From NCBI GenBank assembly GCA_001784735.1, contig MFSB01000053.1, positions 1 to 5,725 of the forward strand: a DNA stretch of 5,725 bases. Direction: 5' to 3'. This DNA comes from Candidatus Moranbacteria bacterium RIFCSPLOWO2_12_FULL_48_12 (GTDB taxonomy: Bacteria > Patescibacteriota > Minisyncoccia > Moranbacterales > UBA1568). The notes under the pieces are model-generated. The model worked only from the letters and a program-made list of their open reading frames with translations. It made no database searches and was not told the origin of the DNA. Both the position numbers and the translations under genes were made by a program. Below, in pieces: positions 1-4,341 of this stretch. Position 1 is the stretch's first letter. The number at the start of each line of letters is the position of its first letter.

Positions 1-996
1 TGTGAACAAGCCGGCGTGCCTTTGAAAATTGTTCCGTTCCAGAAAGAATACTGGGAGCGGGTGGTGGCCTATACGATCGATGAGGTGAAGGCTGGCCGCA
101 CGCCCAATCCCGATATGCTCTGTAACGCGCGCATCAAATTCGGCGCGTTCCTGGATTTTTTGGAAAAAAAATCCAGCCCTGAGCTTGCCGAAGGGTATGA
201 TGATAAAGTCCTTCGACAAGCTCAGGACAATTTTGTCTTTGACAAAATTGCGACCGGACATTATGCGCAGGTGGGCGAAGACCATCTTGAACTGGTTTCA
301 GGATCTGGATCCCGGGTTAAACCCGGGACAGCAAAACAAGTTTTGCTGAGAATGTCGCCGGACACTATCAAAGATCAGACGTACTTTCTTTCGCAGTTAA
401 CGCAAAGGCAGCTTTCTAAGGCCATTTTTCCGATCGGAGGATATACGAAAAAAGAGGTACGGGAGCTAGCAGAGAAATTCCAGCTTCCCAATGCCAAGCG
501 TAAAGACAGCCAAGGCATCTGTTTCTTGGGGAAAATCCCCTTTGATAAGTTTCTGGAATATCATTTGGGGAAGCGGCCGGGAAAATTGATCGAATACGAG
601 ACCAGAAAGGTTCTGGGCGAGCACAGTGGATTCTGGTACTTTACGGTCGGCCAGCGGCGTGGCATCAAGTTGTCCGGCGGGCCGTGGTATGTGGTGAAAA
701 AAGATTCTGAAACGAATGAAATTTTCATCTCGCATGGAGAACATCACGAAGAATTGGCGCGAGATTCATTTATTGTCAGTGGCTTGAACTGGATTGCAGG
801 AGCGGCTCCAGAAAAAACTAAGCTCTCTGTTAAAATACGCCATGGCGCCAAGTTGTACCCGGCGACAGTTGAGTTTTTGGAAAACGACAAGCTGAAAGTT
901 TCATTAAAAGAAAAAGACCAGGGCATTGCATCTGGTCAGTTCGCTGTCTTTTATGACGGCGAGTACTGCTTAGGTGGCGGAGTGATTAGCGGGTAA
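1..996 (+). CDS. mnmA: tRNA-specific 2-thiouridylase MnmA (5'-truncated by window edge)
   Basis: MnmA thiolates U34 of tRNAs for Lys, Glu and Gln in the cytoplasm, using ATP and a persulfide sulfur donor. The frame is open from base 1, so the gene starts upstream. By comparison with E. coli MnmA, roughly the first 60 residues are missing, including the ATP-binding SGGVDSS loop. Visible family motifs are AGRTPNPDMLCN (catalytic Cys at codon 121-123), ATGHY, KDQTYFL, the second catalytic Cys in KDSQGICFLG (codon 520-522), FTVGQRRG, PWYVV and a C-terminal GQFAVFYDGEYCLGGG. Both cysteines that form the catalytic disulfide are therefore present. Relative to E. coli the protein carries about 20 extra residues before ATGHY and about 16 before KDQTYFL, both encoded by palindromic DNA without loss of frame. 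It converges on the minus-strand gene 30 bp downstream. Confidence 0.96.
   Translation, partial: CEQAGVPLKIVPFQKEYWERVVAYTIDEVKAGRTPNPDMLCNARIKFGAFLDFLEKKSSPELAEGYDDKVLRQAQDNFVFDKIATGHYAQVGEDHLELVSGSGSRVKPGTAKQVLLRMSPDTIKDQTYFLSQLTQRQLSKAIFPIGGYTKKEVRELAEKFQLPNAKRKDSQGICFLGKIPFDKFLEYHLGKRPGKLIEYETRKVLGEHSGFWYFTVGQRRGIKLSGGPWYVVKKDSETNEIFISHGEHHEELARDSFIVSGLNWIAGAAPEKTKLSVKIRHGAKLYPATVEFLENDKLKVSLKEKDQGIASGQFAVFYDGEYCLGGGVISG
151..250. repeat. Palindromic insertion A in mnmA: three back-to-back hairpins
   Basis: Three inverted repeats lie 1 base apart. First, 151-161 pairs perfectly with 166-176 (11 bp, arm CTGGATTTTTT, 4-base loop). Second, CCTGAGCTTGCCGAAGG at 178-194 pairs with CCTTCGACAAGCTCAGG at 210-226 (16 of 17 positions, 15-base loop). 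Third, CAATTTTGTC at 228-237 pairs perfectly with GACAAAATTG at 241-250 (3-base loop). The block encodes residues absent from E. coli MnmA, between the FLDF helix and ATGHY, and stays in frame. The middle arm matches, from memory, a sequence dispersed as a repeat in many bacterial genomes; that part is not verifiable here. Confidence 0.85.
301..348. repeat. Palindromic insertion B in mnmA
   Basis: The core TCCCGGGTT (310-318) and AACCCGGGA (320-328) form a perfect 9-bp inverted repeat around one central base. Directly next to it, CAGCAAAAC (329-337) and GTTTTGCTG (340-348) form a second perfect 9-bp hairpin with a 2-base loop. Upstream, GGATC at 301-305 mirrors GATCC at 308-312. The block encodes part of about 16 extra residues (around SGSGSRVKPGTAKQ) that E. 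coli MnmA lacks before the KDQTYFL motif. From memory, GGATCCCGGG...CCCGGGA palindromes also occur as dispersed repeats in other bacteria. The unit differs in sequence from insertion A but has the same core-plus-junction-hairpin layout. Confidence 0.8.
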
Positions 997-1023
997 AAAA
1001 GTTCTTAAAAACCTCTTTTTACC
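992..1023. terminator. Probable bidirectional terminator between convergent genes
   Basis: GGTAAAAA (992-999) mirrors TTTTTACC (1016-1023) around a 16-base loop. On the plus strand the stem overlaps the mnmA stop codon and ends in a T run. On the minus strand the complementary T run lies just beyond the stop of the opposing gene at 1027. The stem is AT-rich and weak, so termination is plausible rather than certain. Its place between two converging stop codons is the main support. Confidence 0.4.
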
Positions 1024-1026
1024 ACA

Positions 1027-1464
1027 TCAGGGGCGATCGAGATGTGAAAACCGGATGATGCAGGTAGGATTCTCCTTGTAGTGCATGAGAACACCACCGT
1101 TTTGGGAAACATAATCTGGAATCTCGAACGGAACTTTTCCGCAAAACTCCATAATACCAGTGACTATCAGAGAAACCTTCCGGAAGCCAGTAGGGTCTCC
1201 ACCAAGTAAATCTTTGGTTATGCACTCCTTGAAAATTCTCAAGCGCGGAGTGAGTCGGCGAGTTCTATACCAGGCCTGTCGGCGAGGGTTGATCCTGGGC
1301 AAGATTAAAGGAAAGTCACAAAATGGTTTGTTTAAGGGGATGGGAAGCAAGGTTTCTGCCAATACAACAACCAGTGGATAAGGAAGTACCAATCCTTCCT
1401 CGTTTTCCCAGTATCGATGGCCGTACACGTTGCACGGCAGAGTCAATTCAGAAAGAATAGTCAT
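1027..1464 (-). CDS. Hypothetical protein, 145 residues, unrecognised family
   Basis: I do not recognise this protein. It is probably real because a complete set of expression signals surrounds it: a TTGACA-N17-TATTCT promoter, AGGAG five bases before the ATG, and a hairpin just past its stop. It lies convergent to mnmA and divergent from mutY, filling an otherwise empty 520-bp gap. The protein starts MTILSELTLPCNVYGHRYW and has a mildly hydrophobic proline-containing stretch at about residues 27-45 (LPYPLVVVLAETLLPIPL). A basic stretch follows (RINPRRQAWYRTRRLTPRLR), then an aromatic and Cys-containing C-terminal half. There is no signal peptide, convincing membrane span or metal-binding Cys/His cluster. 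It looks like a small soluble cytoplasmic protein. The plus-strand frame over the same bases (1160-1381) has no comparable signals. Confidence 0.7.
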   Translation of the reverse strand: MTILSELTLPCNVYGHRYWENEEGLVLPYPLVVVLAETLLPIPLNKPFCDFPLILPRINPRRQAWYRTRRLTPRLRIFKECITKDLLGGDPTGFRKVSLIVTGIMEFCGKVPFEIPDYVSQNGGVLMHYKENPTCIIRFSHLDRP

Positions 1465-1469
1465 GGCGG

Positions 1470-1474
1470 CTCCT
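1470..1474 (-). promoter_or_regulatory. Ribosome binding site of the 145-residue gene
   Basis: AGGAG on the minus strand lies five bases before the ATG at 1464. It is the clearest Shine-Dalgarno sequence in the window and fixes the start of this gene. Confidence 0.75.
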
Positions 1475-1493
1475 AATTGGTAAGGAATAGGTC

Positions 1494-1522
1494 AGAATAA
1501 TTAAAAATAGTCACTATGTCAA
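1494..1522 (-). promoter_or_regulatory. Sigma70-type promoter of the 145-residue gene
   Basis: Reading the minus strand, a perfect TTGACA -35 box (1522-1517) is followed by exactly 17 bases and then TATTCT (1499-1494), which matches TATAAT at four of six positions. Transcription would start near 1487, giving a leader of about 23 bases that contains the AGGAG site. The -35 box overlaps the first codons of the divergent mutY gene, so expression of the two genes may interfere. Confidence 0.75.
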
Positions 1523-2679
1523 TCCGTAAAGAAAGTATTACATTTTTTGAAAAAATGCTTCTGGATTTTTACCAGAAGGCGGGACGGGAGCATTTGCCGT
1601 GGCGCACGCTCCGAAAAGCTTCGCCTCGGGGCGCGGGCAAGGCGGGAAAAATCACAGCGTATGAAGTTTGGGTAGCGGAAGTGATGCTCCAACAGACTCA
1701 AGTTTCGCGCGTGATCAGTTATTATAAGCGGTTTCTGAAACGCTTTCCGACGGTTCAAAAATTGGCGCGGGTATCGTGGGAAAAATTTCTGCCGTGCTAC
1801 CAGGGATTGGGCTATTATACGCGCGGCCGTAATATGTTGAAAACTGCCAAAGAAATCGTTAACAAGTATCACGGAAAATTTCCGCGTGACAAAAAACTAT
1901 TGGAAGACCTGCCCGGTATCGGGCCCTATACGGCGGCGGCCATCATGAGCTTCGCCTATGGTGATAACCATCTGGCTTGGGATACGAACCTGAAGCGGGT
2001 GATCGGGCGATTCTTTTTTGGGACGAAGAATTATTTTTCTTCCTCCTCCCCTCTGAAGGGGCGGGTTGGGGAGAGGTATAGAAAAAAGAACCCTTTCTCA
2101 ATCTCCCACTTCTCCCACCCCTCACCCTCGCGGACTCGGGAGCTCCCCTCAGGCAGGGGAGCTGGAAGAGAGGTGCTGTCTTTTTCTCTCCCTGCGAAAA
2201 TATTGAATGCCGCGCTCATGGATTTTGGGAGCGCCTTGTGCGTCAGCCGGCCCAAATGCGGAGCTTGCGCTCTACGGAGCCGGTGCGTGTATTATGCTGA
2301 GGGGGGCAAAAGAGAAATTGGAAATAAGAAACTGGTAACTGGGGAGAATAAAAAAGAAGACTGGGGGAATGCGCGAGTTGTTTTGTTTTTGCATGAGAAT
2401 CACAAAAAATATTTTTCTGCTGATAAGAAAAAATTCCAGCCATTTTTTCTTCCGGCAGCATACAATACGCGCGCCAGCATCAAGAAATATTTTCAGGAAA
2501 CATACCAGCTGATTCTCTCTGTCCGTCCGCCCTATGAGAGAGCGGTGCGGGGAGGGAAACCGGCGCTTTTGGTGAATGCCCAGATCCTTCTGGGAGAACC
2601 ATCTTTTCGGGTATTTTCAAAAGAGGCCAGGGAGGAGTATAATGAAAAACTCGGACGTTTTCCGTCTCGAAGAGCGTAA
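1516..2679 (+). CDS. mutY: Adenine DNA glycosylase MutY with in-frame insertions
   Basis: MutY removes adenine mispaired with 8-oxoguanine in base-excision repair. The 387 residues show the MutY core: LPW at 27-29, catalytic Glu55 in AEVMLQQTQV, GLGYYTRGRN (97-106), the helix-hairpin-helix LPGIGPYTAAAI (132-143) and catalytic Asp156 in WDTNLKRV. Four iron-sulfur cysteines follow at 242, 248, 251 and 257. The first Cys spacing is five residues, where E. coli MutY and endonuclease III have six. Residues about 174-220 are a low-complexity Ser/Pro/Arg segment encoded by palindromic DNA, where the family has a short helical link. Residues 32-45 are another extra stretch. The C-terminal part (about 285-380, with FLHENHKKYF and LLVNAQILLGE) sits where MutY has its Nudix-like 8-oxoG recognition domain, but it is short and divergent. 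The ATG at 1516 lacks a clear Shine-Dalgarno. Reading frame and catalytic residues are intact. Confidence 0.93.
   Translation: MSIRKESITFFEKMLLDFYQKAGREHLPWRTLRKASPRGAGKAGKITAYEVWVAEVMLQQTQVSRVISYYKRFLKRFPTVQKLARVSWEKFLPCYQGLGYYTRGRNMLKTAKEIVNKYHGKFPRDKKLLEDLPGIGPYTAAAIMSFAYGDNHLAWDTNLKRVIGRFFFGTKNYFSSSSPLKGRVGERYRKKNPFSISHFSHPSPSRTRELPSGRGAGREVLSFSLPAKILNAALMDFGSALCVSRPKCGACALRSRCVYYAEGGKREIGNKKLVTGENKKEDWGNARVVLFLHENHKKYFSADKKKFQPFFLPAAYNTRASIKKYFQETYQLILSVRPPYERAVRGGKPALLVNAQILLGEPSFRVFSKEAREEYNEKLGRFPSRRA
1608..1650. repeat. Possible small insertion in the 5' part of mutY
   Basis: Between LPWR and the catalytic AEVMLQQTQ motif MutY proteins usually have a short link. Here about 13 extra residues (around LRKASPRGAGKAGK) intervene. 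The DNA is GC-rich, and GCTCCGA (1608-1614) can pair with TCGGGGC (1626-1632) with one wobble. The structure is weaker than the other insertions, so this may be ordinary loop variation. Confidence 0.4.
2021..2163. repeat. Palindromic insertion C in mutY
   Basis: The segment holds three hairpins. GGACGAAGAA (2021-2030) pairs with TTCTTCCTCC (2037-2046) at 9 of 10 positions. CCCCT (2048-2052) pairs with AGGGG (2057-2061) around a 4-base loop. AGCTCCCCT (2141-2149) pairs perfectly with AGGGGAGCT (2155-2163). The middle is strand-biased C/T-rich DNA. It encodes roughly residues 169-216 of MutY, a Ser/Pro/Arg/Gly-rich stretch absent from E. coli MutY, between the Asp156 region and the iron-sulfur cluster. 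The frame is preserved. It seems to replace part of the native linker rather than only adding to it. Confidence 0.75.
2314..2341 (+). repeat. Degenerate 7-base tandem repeat in mutY linker
   Basis: Four adjacent heptamers read GAAATTG, GAAATAA, GAAACTG and GTAACTG (consensus GAAACTG). They encode part of the linker between the iron-sulfur cluster and the C-terminal domain of MutY (around REIGNKKLVTG). A unit length not divisible by three inside a coding linker suggests slippage-derived low-complexity sequence. Confidence 0.45.
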
Positions 2680-2686
2680 ATCGTAA

Positions 2687-2692
2687 TATAAT
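2687..2692 (+). promoter_or_regulatory. Possible -10 box before the cupredoxin gene
   Basis: A perfect TATAAT lies in the 16-base gap between the mutY stop and the cupredoxin ATG. No good -35 box is seen at the usual spacing. If used, transcription would begin at or next to the start codon at 2696, giving an almost leaderless message. That would fit the absence of a Shine-Dalgarno sequence there. The short AT-rich gap could equally hold this hexamer by chance, in which case the gene is read through from mutY. Confidence 0.35.
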
Positions 2693-2695
2693 TGT

Positions 2696-3109
2696 ATGGG
2701 AAAATTTATTGGGCTGTTGGTGATTCTCGTGGTTGTCGGGGGAGTATTTTTTTTCTTCGGTAGCGGTAAGCAGAAAGCCGAGGCGCCGGTTGTTTCCGAA
2801 CCAGCGGCGCAGATGAGCGTACCGGCCGGGGAGACACGGGAAATAGTCGTGAAAGCCAGCAGCTGGGCGTTCGAGCCGTCAGAAATCCGCGTTAAAGTTG
2901 GAACAAAGGTAAGGATCATCTTGCAAGGTGTTTCCGGTACGCACGCCTTTGCTATTCCTGAACTGGGAGTGAATAGCCAGTCGGTGAGCGCGGGCGAAAC
3001 AGCGATGGTGGAGTTTGCCGCGAGTAAAAAAGGCGAATTTTCCTTCAAATGTTCCGTTTTTTGCGGCGAAGGACACCAGGGTATGACAGGGAAGCTTGTT
3101 GTCGAATAA
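2696..3109 (+). CDS. Membrane-anchored cupredoxin with a CuA-type copper site
   Basis: The 137-residue protein has one hydrophobic N-terminal segment (about residues 4-21) and a polar, Ala/Pro/Glu-rich linker to about residue 45. A single cupredoxin domain (about 48-137) follows, so it should be a membrane-tethered extracytoplasmic protein. Candidate copper ligands are His83 (GTHAFAIPEL) and Cys119, Cys123, His127 and Met130 in CSVFCGEGHQGM. This is the C-x3-C-x3-H-x2-M pattern of the binuclear CuA centre of cytochrome c oxidase subunit II and nitrous oxide reductase. It most resembles the ba3-oxidase version from memory (CxxYCGLGHQNM). The Glu between the cysteines in aa3-type subunit II is Val here; that residue binds through its backbone, so copper binding need not be lost. 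No oxidase subunit I is in the window. The role could be electron transfer, copper handling or a stand-alone subunit II. A strong terminator follows it. Confidence 0.88.
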   Translation: MGKFIGLLVILVVVGGVFFFFGSGKQKAEAPVVSEPAAQMSVPAGETREIVVKASSWAFEPSEIRVKVGTKVRIILQGVSGTHAFAIPELGVNSQSVSAGETAMVEFAASKKGEFSFKCSVFCGEGHQGMTGKLVVE

Positions 3110-3127
3110 ATGGGGTGTTTTTTGAGG

Positions 3128-3159
3128 AGCTGTTCCGATTCAGGCGGAGCAGCTTTTTT
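3128..3159 (+). terminator. Rho-independent terminator of the cupredoxin gene
   Basis: AGCTGTTCCG (3128-3137) pairs with CGGAGCAGCT (3145-3154) over 10 bp with one G-U wobble and a 7-base loop, and a run of six T follows (3154-3159). It lies 18 bases past the cupredoxin stop and isolates that gene from the permease gene downstream. Confidence 0.9.
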
Positions 3160-3182
3160 GCACTGGTAAAAAGTTTTGGGAG

Positions 3183-3191
3183 TGCTATACT
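3183..3191 (+). promoter_or_regulatory. Extended -10 promoter of the permease gene
   Basis: TGCTATACT combines the TGn extension with a TATACT box (3186-3191), directly after the preceding terminator, where a new promoter is needed. The -35 region is poor, as is common for extended -10 promoters. Transcription would start near 3198, only about 8 bases before the ATG at 3206. The GGAG at 3192-3195 would then lie outside the message. Confidence 0.5.
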
Positions 3192-3205
3192 GGAGAAAAA
3201 TCCTT

Positions 3206-4264
3206 ATGCAGCTGCGCGCCTTCAATGTCCATTTCTTTTTTCTCCTCCTTCTGGCCGTGGGGGCAGTGGTGTTTTTTATCTTCGAGCCTTTTCTGACGGC
3301 TATCGTGGCGGCCGCTATCCTCACCGCTCTTTTCAAGAAGCCGTATTACGCATTTGAAAGATGGACGCGGGGACACAGGGCGTGGAGCGCATTTCTCACC
3401 TGCCTCATGGTCATCGTCATCATCGTGACGCCTGTTTTCTTAGTCTTGAGCTTGGCGATAGGCGAGGCGAATGATCTGTATCATACACTGGGCGAGACAT
3501 CGGCTCTGGAAAGGATCATCAATCAGACCGTCGAAACGGGGCGCACTACTCCCTACCTGAATATCTTTTTCGATACCCAAACGCTGAATCAGGAGCGCAT
3601 CCTGGAAGATATCAGGCAGTTCAGCCAGAATGCCCTGGGGCTTCTTCAGGCGGCGTATCAAGGGATCACCCATTTCGTTTTCTGGATATTCGTGATGTTT
3701 TTCACGCTGTTTTATTTCTTGATCGACGGCAAGCGGGCCTTGAAATACCTGATGCAGCTTTCTCCTTTGCGCGACGAGCACGACAAACTGCTCATCACGA
3801 AATTCATCTCTATCAGCCGGGCGACGCTCAAGGGAACGCTTGTCGTCGGCGTGATCCAGGGATTGTTGGGAGGAATCACATTTTGGATCGCCGGTATCCC
3901 GTCTCCGGCCATCTGGGGGCTGGTGATGGTGCTTTTCTCGATTGTTCCTATGGTAGGGACGGCTATCATCTGGGTTCCAGCCGGCATTATCATGCTCTTG
4001 CTCGGAGATATCTGGCAGGGCATCCTCATCCTTTCTATCGGAGCAGGAGTCATTTCAGTGATTGATAACATCCTGCGGCCCAAATTGGTCGGCAAAGATA
4101 CTCAAATGCATCCGCTGATGGTATTTTTTGCCACCATCGGCGGGATCTCATTTTTCGGGCTACCCGGCTTTATCATCGGGCCGATCATCGTCTCTCTCTT
4201 TATGGCTTTGGGCGAGATCTATAGCATCGAGTTCCGCGATCAGCTCAAAGAGTACAATCAGTAG
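3206..4264 (+). CDS. AI-2E / PerM-family transmembrane permease
   Basis: This 352-residue multi-pass inner-membrane protein belongs to the AI-2E transporter (PerM/TqsA/YdiK) family, whose members export or exchange small solutes such as autoinducer-2 or act in Na+/H+ exchange. The substrate cannot be read from sequence. Two hydrophobic segments lie at about 9-43 and another at about 59-84. A soluble stretch (about 85-150) follows, then further segments beginning with ITHFVFWIFVMFFTLFYFLI. The family's C-terminal signature is clear: IDNILRPKLVGK, MHPLMVFFATIGG, then FFGLPGFIIGPIIVSLF. I chose the ATG at 3206, which has GGAG ten bases upstream. A TTG at 3176 is in frame, but it lies upstream of the probable promoter and would put charged residues before the first span. 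Length and motifs match the family; no truncation is seen. Confidence 0.92.
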   Translation: MQLRAFNVHFFFLLLLAVGAVVFFIFEPFLTAIVAAAILTALFKKPYYAFERWTRGHRAWSAFLTCLMVIVIIVTPVFLVLSLAIGEANDLYHTLGETSALERIINQTVETGRTTPYLNIFFDTQTLNQERILEDIRQFSQNALGLLQAAYQGITHFVFWIFVMFFTLFYFLIDGKRALKYLMQLSPLRDEHDKLLITKFISISRATLKGTLVVGVIQGLLGGITFWIAGIPSPAIWGLVMVLFSIVPMVGTAIIWVPAGIIMLLLGDIWQGILILSIGAGVISVIDNILRPKLVGKDTQMHPLMVFFATIGGISFFGLPGFIIGPIIVSLFMALGEIYSIEFRDQLKEYNQ

Positions 4265-4265
4265 C

Positions 4266-4341
4266 TAGCTTGTAGGTGGTAGCTTTTTAGGAAAATCTCG
4301 GTTCAGAATCTACAAGCGACAAGTTAATAAGCTACAAGCTA
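4266..4341. repeat. Inverted TAGCTTGTAG repeats between permease and lgt
   Basis: TAGCTTGTAG (4266-4275) has a perfect inverted copy, CTACAAGCTA (4332-4341), and a partial one, CTACAAGC (4310-4317). An alternative pairing joins GTAGCTT (4279-4285) with AAGCTAC (4329-4335), so more than one fold is possible. The last base of the right arm is the A of the lgt start codon. No Shine-Dalgarno is visible before lgt. The structure could mask the lgt start or be a dispersed repeat; it has no T run and is not a convincing terminator. Confidence 0.6.

Noticed and set aside
164..171. Run of eight A in mnmA as a programmed frameshift site
   Set aside because: The same frame continues through all conserved downstream MnmA motifs, so no shift is needed. 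The run is one side of an inverted repeat.
1160..1381. Plus-strand 73-residue frame in the mnmA-mutY gap
   Set aside because: The opposite strand over the same bases has a promoter, ribosome binding site and terminator; this frame has none.
1516..2679. mutY as a pseudogene broken by repeats
   Set aside because: There is no stop or frameshift, both catalytic acids and all four cluster cysteines are present, and the C-terminal part reads through to a normal stop.
2617..3336. Minus-strand open frame of 239 residues over the cupredoxin gene
   Set aside because: It is antisense to a protein with clear copper-ligand motifs and crosses the strong plus-strand terminator. Its product is low-complexity and it has no visible promoter or ribosome binding site.
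3712..4095. Minus-strand open frame inside the permease gene
   Set aside because: It lies fully within a conserved AI-2E family gene on the other strand and has no domain, ribosome binding site or promoter of its own.
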